From Phanerochaete sordida (lineage: Eukaryota > Basidiomycota > Agaricomycetes > Polyporales > Phanerochaetaceae), in NCBI GenBank assembly GCA_019973155.2, contig BPQB01000095.1, forward strand, positions 54,546 to 118,545: a stretch of 64,000 bases of DNA, given 5' to 3'. Below the pieces are notes generated by a model. It was given only the letters and a program-made list of their open reading frames with translations, had not been told where the DNA came from and made no database searches. How positions within the stretch are numbered: position 1 is the stretch's first letter; each line of letters begins with the position of its first letter. The position numbers and the translations under genes are program-made. Shown piece by piece: positions 22,221 to 31,979 of the stretch.

Positions 22221-23372
22221 CGCGGAAGATGCTGGTGCAGAGACACGTGTAGGGCGGGGCGAACAACGGTGCGACTTGTCTCTCTAGCACCACCACCTGG
22301 CGTCCAGCCCCCAGTGATTACTCGCGGTGACCCGCTCACTATGTGCTTGAATCTCCATCAGGCTAGCCTGCGGACGATATCCACGCCGAGCAGTTCACGC
22401 GGGTACAAAGGAGAGCCAGCCGGAGGGGGCGCACCTCGAGCCAAACTGCGCGCAAACAATGACTGCCTCGGGAAATGAAGTTCGAGGCCCTGAGGGCGTA
22501 GCTGAAGCCTGATGCGCGTTCTCTCCCTGGTCCGTTGTCGCCTTCGCGACGCCACTCGGCCGTGGCGCGTGGGTGGCCTCGCGACTGGCTGCTCTTGTCA
22601 GTTGCGCCTGTGCATATAAGACATCAGCGCTGCTGTACCGAGAGGATTTGCTGGTGAGAGAGGCGACATGGTCCTGAAAGCTGCGGTCTCGGCTCCACGC
22701 GCCTGCCTGCTGCCTCGTTGTCGATGCTCGACATCTTCTCTGGATTTCCATGCTCGCGTACGCGAACAGCGAATTCTTCCGAAATGAACGCCCTGTCTCG
22801 CGCGACGCTCCGGCCATCGAGATCGCTGCTGCTCGCCCCGTCGAAGGGTCAGATTTCTGGCGTTCGCACCTGCAGAACGCGTGCAGTCAGCGCGCCGTCC
22901 TCCTCATAGTCGCACCGGAACGCGAGACTGGGCTCGGTCGGCTGCAACAGCAGGTCTTTGCGATGAGCATAGTTGCTTATCTCCCGGTTCGTACGCGGCC
23001 CGAATGTCGCATGCGAAGACCCTGTAATCATTGGACCGTTCCCCGCGCAATGAGCAGCATGTCCATCACAGGGACGGTCAGCAGCGGTGCGCTCCATACG
23101 TAGCTCTTCATATACCATGTCAATGAAAATATTCACATGCAGAGGCAAGCGGGACTGACCAGAAGTGATGAACAATGCCCTACGCTAGTGAGCGGTTCTC
23201 TGTCTCGGACACGCTGAGCGAGGATTCGTTACCTCAGCTGATGTTACGACATTTCCAAAGATCTGCGCGTCTTATCATGCACGAGGATGAGTAAAGGTAA
23301 ACTGGAGGCATGCATTAGACGAGCCAGGGAGGGTACAGAGACGTGCCGTCGACAATGTACTCCGGAGACAGG
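22221..23372. other. Intergenic, no supported gene
   Basis: Short unlinked frames only; no repeat or RNA gene recognised. Confidence 0.4.
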
Positions 23373-23924
23373 TCAATCAGCGCTCGCACGCGCAGCATCG
23401 CCTTCCTCCTGCCGCTTGAACGCGGCCTCGAGGTGGCGGCGCACGCCCTGGAGCTGCGCGCGCACATGGTCGAGCTGTTCCGCGGCGGAGGCGTAGAGCG
23501 CGGGGCGCACGGGCAGGGGACTGGCGAAGTGTTGCTGGGGCGCCGCGTCGGGCTGTTCGGCGTTGTATGGCGTGACATCCATGGATTCTGGGGGCGGGAC
23601 GGAGATCGTGAGGGTGCATTGCTTCCGGAACTTCGGCTTCGGAGGGCGGATCGTCGCGTCGGGGTCCTCCATGGCGGGGAATGTGACCTGGGATGCCGCC
23701 GCGACGGGCGCGCCGGGGGTGTCTACGTCCATTCCGTCTTCTGCGGAAGGTTGAGAGGTAAATACAAAGCCTGCGTCAGGAGGAGGTGTCGGAGGGTGGA
23801 TGTTGATCGTTGGATTGAGGTACGCCTCGGCGACGCGCGGCTGCAGCGAGAGCTGTGCGAAGGCCGCTAGTTCTGGTGGCACGTCGCGCGAGTTGGATAG
23901 AGGGTGAAACGCGACGTTCGACAT
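23373..23924 (-). CDS. Single-exon gene for a Pro-rich protein with a C-terminal helix (183 aa)
   Basis: ATG at 23924, about 82 nt downstream of a TATATATA box. Features in order: LAAFAQLSLQPRVAEAYL near residues 18-35, Pro-rich linkers, an acidic EDGMDVDTP segment, KPKFRKQCTLTISVPPP in the middle, and a probable amphipathic helix at 140-175 (AAEQLDHVRAQLQGVRRHL) suited to a coiled coil. No known family. Start chosen from the TATA distance and the MSNVAFHP context. Confidence 0.65.
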   Translation of the reverse strand: MSNVAFHPLSNSRDVPPELAAFAQLSLQPRVAEAYLNPTINIHPPTPPPDAGFVFTSQPSAEDGMDVDTPGAPVAAASQVTFPAMEDPDATIRPPKPKFRKQCTLTISVPPPESMDVTPYNAEQPDAAPQQHFASPLPVRPALYASAAEQLDHVRAQLQGVRRHLEAAFKRQEEGDAARASAD

Positions 23925-24005
23925 GCTCACGCAATTCGTAGTTCGAGTCTTCGATGATGAAGCTGGGTGATGGAGAGACTTGGCCACCGGCGCAAAGGAC
24001 GAACG

Positions 24006-24013
24006 TATATATA
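24006..24013 (-). promoter_or_regulatory. TATA box of the gene at 23373-23924
   Basis: TATATATA about 82 nt upstream of the ATG. Confidence 0.7.
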
Positions 24014-24212
24014 CATGGCTCGGGGCCGCAGGGCCTTTGTCCACGTCAAAGAGCGACCCTGCAAAGGGGCATCAATGGCCCCTTCGCGACGAAGGCGCCG
24101 GCGGCACCGACGTGAGATCGCATAGCGTCTGCCGTCGTCGAGCTTGACCGGAAGAGCTGCAGAGTTAGGTCGTCCGTCGTAGCTTGGCGAGCGAGATGGC
24201 GGGCATGCTAAC

Positions 24213-24873
24213 GTGCCAAAAGGACTGTCTGTCAGGATGAGACTTGCGAGAAGTCCACTTCCTGCAGCTTACCCGAGCAGCATCTGGTGTGTCCCGCGCA
24301 TGTTACCCCCAACGATCCTCGGCCTGCTGGTCTATAACGGGCATTGGGGCACGACTGTCGGCAGAGGAAGTGATTGCATTCATTCGTCTGGCGTTGCAGA
24401 ATGCCTAGCTTCGAAGATTTCTGGAAATGTGGAAGACTGGATTGCCGTGGTGTTCGCGGTCATCGCGGTTGCGAACGAAGACGCGCCGTCGCCCGCGTCC
24501 TGGCCGATGAGGATTAGCGCCCATGCTCCCTCCACACAACCACGACGTTCAGTCACTCGCTATCTTCTTTCACCCTACTATCATCCGATCAGCGTATCTT
24601 ACGAAGATAACTATTGCTATGAGGTAAGTAACAGATGCAGTGAATCCTCACGGAACTCACTGCGCGGCTCAGACCGAGGTTGGACGACAATTTGACGCTA
24701 CTATTTTGGAGCTCTTCGCAGTCCATGACCCATACCGACCGAGGTTAGACCCTGCGCCGCTGCTCTCAAGGGCGGGGCGGACCTTCCAAGCGCAACGGCG
24801 CCCCTGTTTGTCAGTGTTAGGATCACAAGGCTCAGCTTTCCTTTCGGGGCGTAGTGCCCATGATCGCCCGTGA
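24213..24873 (+). CDS. Unknown two-exon gene upstream of W-motif gene 1
   Basis: Exons 24213-24623 and 24673-24873 around a 49-nt GTAAGT...CAG phase-0 intron; joined frame 203 aa. Most protein-like parts: WIAVVFAVIAVANEDAPSP, YLLSPYYHPISVSYEDNYC, FDATILELFAVHDPYRP and the C-terminal CLSVLGSQGSAFLSG. An inverted copy at 31095-31540 keeps the intron and exon 2 but has an indel in exon 1. The C-terminal segment also survives upstream of the other two W-motif genes (51984-52028, 61035-61076), suggesting this gene and the W-motif gene duplicated as a pair. Function unknown; exon 1 start is weak. Confidence 0.4.
24805..24850 (+). repeat. Conserved block upstream of W-motif gene 1
   Basis: TGTTAGGATCACAAGGCTCA and flanks. 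The same block lies about 500 nt upstream of all four W-motif genes, in the same orientation relative to the gene. It may be the coding end of the upstream gene or a regulatory element. Confidence 0.7.
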
Positions 24874-25234
24874 CGCACCTCTGCCTCCGCCTTACTCGCC
24901 CCACACGACCCATCTCCACCCCACTCGTTCTCCTCGTCAGCCAGCACAATGCTGACCACACCCCAGGGCCAGTCTCCGTAAGGCGCGAGGGCCCGCCGCC
25001 CCAAGCTCTGCGTCATCGCACGCGGCGCCAGGGCCCACCCGGGTGTGCGCAGGGACCGCAGGCCCCTGTCCGCCTATTGTCGGGCGGCGCGAGGCACAGG
25101 CTATCGGTCACCATAGCGACGCCAAGGCGTATCCCACCAAAGAGCCCTCGGTCTTTGCGCACCCGCGCACCGAGCGCTGTTTTATGCACTGTCGGTGCGC
25201 GGGGCGGTGGGTGTGCCTCTTGTCCCAGCGGGCT

Positions 25235-25250
25235 TTTGTCGCGCGACAAA
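25235..25250. promoter_or_regulatory. Perfect palindrome in the promoter of W-motif gene 1
   Basis: TTTGTCGCGCGACAAA, a 16-bp perfect palindrome about 41 nt upstream of the TATA box. A one-mismatch copy sits at the same place in gene 2 (30723-30738), and a half site GCGACAAAAG is upstream of gene 4. Likely site for a dimeric DNA-binding protein (inference). Confidence 0.6.
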
Positions 25251-25290
25251 GGGCTGGGGAGCTCGGATCGCGGTCTGCGCGCACGGCGCG

Positions 25291-25296
25291 TATAAA
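25291..25296 (+). promoter_or_regulatory. TATA box of W-motif gene 1
   Basis: TATAAA 81 nt upstream of the ATG; the 40 nt before it are nearly identical in gene 2. Confidence 0.75.
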
Positions 25297-25376
25297 TGGT
25301 GCCTGTGAGGGCTGCGGAAGGGTCAAGGACCTGTCCACGACACTCTCGACGCACTCGACCAAGAATTGCTCACACG

Positions 25377-25673
25377 ATGTCGAAGTCCGAGTCATCCACT
25401 CCTAGCAGCGGCGCAACATCCAACGGCGCATCGGCGTCAACGCAGCCCTGTTGCTCGTCGACGCAGTCACAGGACTCAGGACCGCTGGAGGGTATATCTG
25501 CGAGCTGGGACGCGCTGTCGCCAGAAGAGCAGGCGAAGTGGCGTGAGCGCCAGCAGGAGCAGAAAGAAGCGCTTCGACGCCAGCTGGAGGCTCTGAAGAG
25601 TTTGTCATCTCCTTCGTGCGTCTCTTTCACATGTTTCTCGTGCTGTCCAGCATCTGCTTACACCGACCTCTAG
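25377..25673 (+). CDS. W-motif small protein 1
   Basis: 98 aa if read without an intron. Ser/Thr/Gln-rich N-terminus (MSKSESSTPSSGATSNG), then the family motif ISASWDALSPEEQAKWR and a Gln/Glu/Arg-rich helix, then a Cys-rich end (SCCPASAYTDL). Three further copies in the window share the W-x-x-L-x8-WR core (30300, 52548, 60363). The motif resembles the last half of an HMG box (W-x-x-L-S-x-E-E), but the first half is missing. A GTGCGT donor at 25616 with acceptors at 25650 or 25673 would give other C-termini. Paired with the gene upstream. Function unknown. Confidence 0.65.
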   Translation: MSKSESSTPSSGATSNGASASTQPCCSSTQSQDSGPLEGISASWDALSPEEQAKWRERQQEQKEALRRQLEALKSLSSPSCVSFTCFSCCPASAYTDL

Positions 25674-25959
25674 ATGCAAGGGATCATCATGACCGACACG
25701 ATCCTTACGAGCTACAGCAGCTTATGTGCCGCACATGCGCGGTCCGAAGCAGGAGGTGCTGTCGGCTGATAGCTGGAACCGTCGCGCCGCCCAAGCTGTA
25801 CCATAGAGCACGGACAACAGCAGTTGCATATCGATAGCCTGCCTCGGTATCTCTTGCGAGTGGGCGGTGTTCCGCCCGACTGATGTGTCTCAGCTTCCCC
25901 TCTCCAGCGGAGGAGGCCCTACGCCGCCTACGGCCGTCGCGCGGGGCCCTTGCATGACG

Positions 25960-26510
25960 CGTGCGGATCGCTCGCGTTCGGAGTGTCGCCACGTAGGTCC
26001 AGCAGTGCGTCGGCGGCCGGAGCAAGGCTGGACCGCGTGTGCGCGGTGCAGGCGCACACCCCTGGCGGACATCGTGCTGCCGGCTGCAGTGCACGGAGGC
26101 CACCGGGCGACAGCCGCGGCGGGACGCACGTGCCGGTCCGCCCTGTGGCCATCCGCGCCATCCGCAAAAGGCACCGTAGTGCTCCCGCGAGCTCTGGTGC
26201 CGTTTGCGGATGCCAATCAGCCCTGGCGTGCGCCAGTCTATATCAGGCAAACGGGTAGGCACAGGCCGAGCGCAGCACGCTCGCGGCTCGACAGCGCGGG
26301 GCTCTCGCGCAGGCCCGTGAGCAGCCGCCGTGGCGTATACGTCGGCTCCCGGAACTCCACCCAATGACTTCGCAGCCTCGCAGCTCTGCGGCAGTGTAGT
26401 CTGGCCTGTCGCCAGAGGCCTCGCTGGCTGGGGTGGTCGAAGGGAAGGGCGATCGCCACGTGGACATAGCCACGACGCCCGCGGTTCTCCGCCGCGCTGC
26501 GCACGTTCCC
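25960..26510 (+). repeat. Duplicated block shared with 6612-7220
   Basis: Same landmarks in the same order as the block at 6.6-7.2 kb. No gene supported in 25.7-26.5 kb. Confidence 0.6.
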
Positions 26511-26519
26511 TGGTGCTAT

Positions 26520-26830
26520 GTCTTCAACCAGATGATTCGCCATCTTTGCTCGTGTAACAGCAGTCTTCGACGGAATAGAAGCGAAAGTGAGTATCCATTT
26601 TTGTGTCGATACTTTCTGGATCTGACTGTCCTCGCACGATTCTCAGGTGACGGAGCAGGTTTACACTTCGCGCTCTGTCATCTCGTGTTCTGGTCAGGAT
26701 AGCAAGGCAACCTGACCTGCGAGTCGAGTGTCCGCATACGATTTGCATATTGAAATGCTGACACATTCTTCGACAGTCGACTTGGAACTCTAGGCCACAC
26801 CCCGATGCTTTGCGGAGGATCCTGGAATGT
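26520..26830 (-). repeat. Dispersed repeat element, inverted copy 3
   Basis: Reverse complement of the element at 6022-6365, including GTTCCAAGTCGACTGTCGA and AAAATGGATACTCACTTTCG. It sits next to a copy of the peptidase promoter, as the original does. Confidence 0.7.
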
Positions 26831-26889
26831 CTAGCCGCGGCTGCACAGCCAGCTATATTCGGTTCGTCGCCTCCGCCTTGTTGTTGCTT

Positions 26890-27345
26890 GAATGAACGCG
26901 CATCCGGCCAGACGCATGCGGATTGCTTTCAACTCGTACGTTACACTGGCTGCTGAACATGATCTCATCATACGAGCACCTCCGCGACGAGCGATTCAGG
27001 CTCTTTGCGGCCCGTTTCCTTCCCCTCTCGCACCGACCTTTCCCGCCGCGCCCACCGTGCCATGCGGTCGCGAAAAAACGAAAGTCGACAAGCCGCGCTG
27101 CCTAGCGTCGAGGTATCATCACAGTGTCCGCATTCGTCGCCCCTCGCGCGTACTAATACGCTCTCCTCACTCTCGAATTTTCCCAGGTCCCAGCCTCTTA
27201 CTTCCAGCTTCACCGCACTCTCATCTCGCACCTCAGCGCACAATGATCTTTTCCACCCTCCTCGTCTCTTCTCTGCTCGCCTCCGCGCTCGCGTTGCCGT
27301 CGAGCAAGGATCACGGTCCGTCGAGCATAGCCCGGCCTGCAACGT
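26890..27345 (+). pseudogene. G1 peptidase promoter and signal-peptide fragment, truncated by a duplication breakpoint
   Basis: 26890-27242 aligns with the promoter of the intact peptidase (5308-5650, inverted), and 27243-27326 encodes the signal peptide and LALPSSKD of that gene. Homology stops about 27330, where the sequence switches to DNA that also precedes the second FHA gene at about 56340. Only the first ~28 codons remain, so no enzyme is made. Confidence 0.8.
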
Positions 27346-27740
27346 AGCAGACGAACTTCTGTGCTCCCTATTGGAGACATCTTGGGATAACGTGTCGGCT
27401 TCGCGCGACTAGCCGCGCGTTAGTGCGCGGCCCAGGCCTCCTGCGAGTGCTTAACCCGGGTGCAACTTCTTCTCGCAATGAGCGTCTCGGGCCCAGCCGG
27501 CTGCCCTCTGCACCATCCACGCATCCTCTCTGGCGGCCCGCGCAAATCACCGAGACTTTCCTCGACGCTCGTCTGCGCAGCTGATGCGCACGCGAGCCTA
27601 AAAGCCCCGGAACGAGTCACGACGCCATGTGCTGAACCTTGCCCGCGCCGCAGCACACTCTCGTCCTCATAACGCAGCCTCCGCAACACTCGCCCTTCCA
27701 TTCGAACCATCCACTGCAGCATCCACCAACCACAGCAGCC

Positions 27741-28350
27741 ATGGCCGACACACCCACCGCTCCCGCGCTCCTCGCGCTGTACCTGTACCCGCTCAACGGC
27801 TCCTTCGCACCGAAGTGCATCCCGCTCGCGGGCAGCGCGCGCGTACCCCTCGGCCGCTTCTGCAACACCGCGCACACGACGCCGACGCGCGCGAACGGGC
27901 GCTTTGTGAGTAAGGTACTCTCGCGCCAGCACGCGGAGGTATATGCACAGGACGGCGAGGTGCGTGTGCTCAGGACGATTGGGTGGGCGGGGCGCCGACT
28001 GCGTGTGGCGGGCAGATCTTCGTGCGCGACGTGCAGAGCCAGAACGGGACCTACGTCAACGGCGCGCGCCTCAGCGACCAGGGCGCGATGTCCGCGCCGG
28101 CACCGCTGCACACCGGCGACGAGCTCGTGCGTGGCACCATGTTTTGCTTCGTCCTCAGCCTGATGCTCTCGCGCAGGTCCTCGGCTTTGACATCTTCGGC
28201 GAGGACGGCGTCCGGAAGCTGCACCACCGCATCGCGGCGCGCGTCGTGTGCGCGTTCACCGAGGCCGAGGCGCGAGCGGCCGAGCTCGCGTCGTTTGCGC
28301 CGGGCCCGCTCGGCGACGAGGGCGGCGCTGGAACCGCTGCGGTGCTGTAG
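27741..28350 (+). CDS. Short FHA-domain protein, STRIPAK/SLMAP-like FHA without C-terminal region
   Basis: Exons 27741-27959, 28016-28126 and 28177-28350 (167 aa), introns of 56 and 50 nt, both phase 0. Nearly the whole protein is one FHA fold: ALYLYPLNGSFAPKCIPLAG, LSRQHAEV, SQNGTYVNGARL, HTGDELVLGFDIFGEDG, then RKLHHRIAARVVC. The order and the HHRIAARVVC end match the FHA of fungal Far9/Far10-SLMAP proteins of the STRIPAK complex, which normally continue into coiled coils and a tail anchor. Here the protein stops about 40 residues after the FHA. FHA domains bind phosphothreonine peptides (family knowledge). Convergent with the membrane-protein gene 150 bp away. Confidence 0.85.
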
Positions 28351-28499
28351 AGGCGCAGCCCGCTTTGTATCACCACGCTGTTATCGAGCGACAACAGCAA
28401 TATTGTACAACAGAGACTCATATACAGCACATACACGGTGCTCGTTCGGTCGGAATATACAAAACCGCATTGTCCTTGAGATGGCACTGGACCGCACGC

Positions 28500-29419
28500 C
28501 TACTGTGAGATGTACGTCGGGGGCGCCTCGGTGGAGATCGTCGAGGCGCCGCTGGAGAACACGGGGTTCCCGTCCTTGTCGACGACCTTGACGTCCTTCT
28601 CCGCCATCGAGGCGCCCGCTGCACATCCATCAGCATCGCACGCTCCATCACCCGCGTCGTGCCACTCACCGAACGGCGCATACGGCGTCGGCGCCACGTA
28701 CGACGCCGTGCGCTCAGACGGCGCAGGCGAGGGCGCTTTGCGCGCACGGCGGCGGCGCATATAGAACAGCGCACCGACAAGGGCGGCAATAACGAGCAGG
28801 CACGGGACGAGCACCGCGGGGAGCACGACGCCGAGGCTCGTCGCCGCGCGCCCGCTGCCAGTGTCCGCGCCGGGCGAGCTCGCAGCGGTCGGCACGGTGA
28901 CGCCCACGCTCGCCAAGGCGGGGGCGGCGTCCGCGGGCGTGTACTGGATGTAGTCGAAGCAGTACGTCGTGCCCGCGCCGCCCGCGGGCGGCGGGACGCT
29001 CACGAGGAGCACGTGCTGCCCCGCGGACAGCGCCGGCGACGTGAACTGCAGGATCTGCGGGAGGTACTCCGTGCTGTTGCCGTCGCCGCGCAGCAGCATC
29101 TTCTGGTCGTCGATCGTGAAGAGCGCGAACCCGTCCGCGTCGGGCAGGATGCAGCCCCAGACGGTGATGCTCGTGCCTGGAGCGCGCGTGGCGTCAGCGA
29201 GGAGGGGTGAGACGGCGGGAGGGGCGTACCGACGAAGGTGAGGTTGAAGCCTGCGCCGACCTGGTCCGTAAAGGTCGTCGTCCTGTGGAACGTGGTCAGA
29301 AGGCACCAGAGGTCGTACAAAAGAACTCACTGGTTGAAGTCGCCCGGGTGCGTGGCAGCGGTCCACGCGCCGTTGTACAGAATCCTCGGGCTCGTGTTGT
29401 CGACAAGGACGTCTGCCAT
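28500..29419 (-). CDS. Single-pass membrane protein with galactose-binding-like ectodomain
   Basis: Exons 29419-29331, 29282-29230, 29176-28670 and 28618-28500 (255 aa). All junctions agree with the second copy at 58143-59088. N-terminal beta-rich ectodomain without an obvious signal peptide (VDNTSPRILYNGAW, FTDQVGAGFNLTF, TSITVWGCILP, TYCFDYIQY), Ser/Ala/Gly-rich linker, one transmembrane segment at about 163-187 (GVVLPAVLVPCLLVIAALV), then RRRR as the cytoplasmic stop-transfer and a tail ending VDKDGNPVF...PPTYISQ. This layout is common among uncharacterised agaricomycete membrane proteins; topology is outside-N by the positive-inside rule. A TATATAAGG box lies about 65 nt upstream. Confidence 0.82.
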
Positions 29420-29483
29420 CGTGGACTATCAGCGCGACGCACACTGGCGGGGGACAGAGCCCACCCCCAGTCTGCCCCGGCCT

Positions 29484-29490
29484 TATATCG
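29484..29490 (-). promoter_or_regulatory. TATA box of membrane-protein gene 1
   Basis: TATATAAGG on the minus strand, about 65 nt upstream of the ATG at 29419; conserved in copy 2 at 59135. Confidence 0.7.
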
Positions 29491-30299
29491 CCTGCAGCGA
29501 GCGTTGATCTGCGGGGACCAGCCAATCAGATGGGCACCTCGGGCACGCAGAATGGGCTTCCGCCCGAGGCAATCAGCGCGCTGGAGCCTCGCACAATGCA
29601 TCCGGGCTGCTCTTGACCATCGCGGCGCGTGTGTCTCAGGGCTTTAAGATTCGGTTCCTGCAGACGGGCATGCTGGCCGTCGCGGCGATAGCCAATACGG
29701 CAGGAGGTCGGACTGCGCAGCACTCGGCGCTGTGCACCAGAGGCTTCTTCATGCCGCTCGAGGCACTGCTGGCGAGACTCGTGAGCACGAGGCCCACATT
29801 TCCGAGCAGGATTCCCAGAGCTCGAACGGACTAACGCCGATAGTAGTACGCTCCCCCGACCCTGCGGTGCGGGTGGTATGTCGCAGCCAGCCGAGCTGCA
29901 CACCAGCGACGAGCTCCCTTCAAGCTCTGCGAGACTCCCAGCCCGGCGATTCTCGTGCGCATGTCCCCAGCTTCGACGTTATCGCAGGAGGCGGTACCAA
30001 GGTTCTGCACCCCCTTGCCGTCCGGCGGAGCGTGGACGAAGCCCACGCTGCAAGTGTTCTCCTCAGGCACGCTCCGCTGTGGGATGGGCGCGCGGATCAT
30101 CGCGGCAATGGAAGCAGAAGTACGCATCTTGTAAGGTGATGATACAGCGCTGTCCGTGGTCTTTGATACACAACTTTGGAGATGGTGTGGCGGTCCCAGC
30201 TGTCAGCAGACAGCTCCTCCTACTTCTTATCGCGGCATTTGCAGCATAGAAGCTGCTGGAGCTCGTGAAGTTCGTGTAGGTCATGATGATCCCTTGCAT

Positions 30300-30596
30300 C
30301 TAGAGGTCAGTGTGAGCACACGCTGGACAGCACGAGGAGCGTATGAGATACACGCACGAGGGAGGCAACGAGCTCTTCAGAGCCTCCAGCTGGCGTCGAA
30401 GGGCTTGCTCCTGTTCTTGCTGGCGCTCACGCCACTTCGCCTGCTCCTCTGGCGACAGCGCATCCCAGCTCGCAGATATACCTTCCAGCGGCCCTGGGTC
30501 CCGCGGCTGCGTCGACGAGCAACCGGACTGCGTTGACGCCGATGCGCCGGTGGACGTTGCGCCGCTGCTTGGAGTGGACGACTCGGACTTCGACAT
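30300..30596 (-). CDS. W-motif small protein 2 (inverted copy)
   Basis: 98 aa, close paralogue of the gene at 25377: MSKSESSTPSSGATSTG, ISASWDALSPEEQAKWR, Cys-rich end SCCPACAHTDL. Promoter, TATA distance (81 nt) and 3' flank are all duplicated. It lies on the opposite strand, so the two genes form the arms of a ~1.7-kb inverted repeat around the FHA/membrane block. The same alternative GTGCGT donor is present (30357), but splicing to the upstream acceptor would meet an immediate stop here, which slightly favours the unspliced reading. Confidence 0.65.
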   Translation of the reverse strand: MSKSESSTPSSGATSTGASASTQSGCSSTQPRDPGPLEGISASWDALSPEEQAKWRERQQEQEQALRRQLEALKSSLPPSCVYLIRSSCCPACAHTDL

Positions 30597-30676
30597 GGTG
30601 CGAGCGTTTCTTGGTCAAGTGCGTCGAGGGTGTCGTGGACAGATATCTTGCCCCTCCGCCACCATCACAGGCCCAA

Positions 30677-30682
30677 TTTATA
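30677..30682 (-). promoter_or_regulatory. TATA box of W-motif gene 2
   Basis: TATAAA on the minus strand, 81 nt upstream of the ATG at 30596. Confidence 0.75.
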
Positions 30683-30722
30683 CACGCCGTGCGCGCAGAC
30701 CGCGATCCGAGCTCCCCAGCCC

Positions 30723-30738
30723 TTTGTCGCACGACAAA
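30723..30738. promoter_or_regulatory. Near-palindrome in the promoter of W-motif gene 2
   Basis: TTTGTCGCACGACAAA, one mismatch from the perfect palindrome in gene 1, at the same distance from the TATA box. Confidence 0.55.
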
Positions 30739-31094
30739 AGCCCGCTGGGACAAGAGGCACACCCACCGCCCCGCGCACCGACAGTGCATAAAACAGCGCG
30801 CGGTGCGCGGGTGCGCAGAGACCGAGCTCCTTGGGCGACTGATCCTTGGCGTCGCCATGGTGACAGATAGCCTGCCTTGAGCGCCGCACGACAATAGGCG
30901 GACAGGGGCCCGCGGCCTCAGCGTACGCGCGGGTGGGCCCCGGCGCGGCGTGTGATGACGCAGAGCCTGGGGCGGCGGGCCCTCGCGCCTTACGGAGATT
31001 GGTACTGGAGTGCGGTCAGCGTTGTGCTGGCTGACGATGAGGACGTGCAGGAGATGGATCGTGTAGGGACGAGCAAGGCGGAGGCAGAGGCGCG

Positions 31095-31540
31095 TCATAG
31101 GCGATCATGGGCACTCCGCCCCGAAAGGAAAGCTGAGCCTTGTGATCCTAACATTGACAAACAGGGGCGCCGTTGCGCTTGGAAGGTCCGCTCCGCTCTT
31201 AAGAGCAGCGGCCCAGGGTCCGTCCTTGGTCGGTATGGGTCATGGACCACGAAGAGCTCCAAAATAGTAGCGTCAAATTGTCGTCGAATCTCGGCCTGAG
31301 CCGCGCCGTGAGGTTCGTGAGCTTTCAATGCATCTTTTACTTACCTCGTAGCAATAGCTGTCTTCGTAGGAAATGTTGATCAGATGATTGTAGGGTGAAA
31401 GAAGATAGCGAGTCAACTGATCGTCGTGGTCCTGTGGAAGGAGCGTAGGCGCTAAACCTCGTTGGCCAGGACGCGGGCGACGGCGCGTCTTCGTTTGCAA
31501 CCGCGATGACCACGAACACCACGGCAATCCAGCCTTCCAT
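31095..31540 (-). pseudogene. Frameshifted copy of the gene upstream of W-motif gene 1
   Basis: Exon 2 (31295-31095) stays open and closely matches the copy at 24673-24873 (FDATILELFVVHDPYRP, CLSMLGSQGSAFLSG). The GTAAGT...CAG intron is kept. Exon 1 (WIAVVFVVIAVANEDAPSP) has a one-nucleotide indel relative to the other copy, so the frame does not reach the intron. Either this copy is broken or the other gained its frame by chance. Confidence 0.45.
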
Positions 31541-31621
31541 ATCTCCAGAAAGCTCCGGAGCTAGATATTCTGTTGCGTCAGATGCATGAGTGTAATTCTG
31601 TCCTCTGCCATGGCCGACAAT

Positions 31622-31880
31622 CGTGCCCCAACGGTTGAACTAGAACCCCGTGTTCTTGGACGCCAGCCGCGACTCCGTCGAGGCGCTCCAAACGTATGTC
31701 TCGCGGTAGACATGCGGGCCTGTAGCGCCGCAAGGCCATGAACCGCTTGATTTTGTGTATCAGGACCGGATGTGCGCCGTGTACTATGTATGGGTGGGCT
31801 CCCAGGTTCTGTTGTACAGTATCGTTGCTGCCGCTGCTATATGGCTGCGGGATTCTGGTCTCCGCCGTACCCTCACTACA
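31622..31880 (+). pseudogene. Third, fragmentary copy of the membrane-protein 3' end and intergenic region
   Basis: Reverse orientation of 57975-58215. 31644-31709 encodes NPVFLDASRDSVEALQTYVSR then stop, aligning with the C-terminal tail of membrane-protein copy 2 (NPVFLDADRASVEAPPTYVSQ), and 31753-31870 matches the FHA-membrane intergenic DNA. It is cut off within the tail, so it is a remnant. Confidence 0.75.
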
Positions 31881-31979
31881 CTCCAAAATACCCGCCCATC
31901 CTCGTGTGGCTAGTATCCGGCCCGCGTATCCGCCGCCCGTCCAACCATCGTCGCGCCTCCTCCCCTCCCTCGGCCCCAT

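Larger units (their letters stand above)
27345..29720. repeat. Segmental duplication, copy 1 (FHA gene plus membrane-protein gene)
   Basis: Collinear with 56335-59370: shared upstream DNA (cagacgaacttctg...tcttcgcgcgac), both genes with identical exon structures, and shared promoter-distal DNA up to about 29720. A third fragment lies at 31622-31880. Confidence 0.85.

Noticed and set aside
25616..25837. Alternative second exon for W-motif gene 1 (HDPYELQQL...)
   Set aside because: The corresponding frame in gene 2 meets a stop at once and the intron would be only 35 nt; kept as a note, not as the model.
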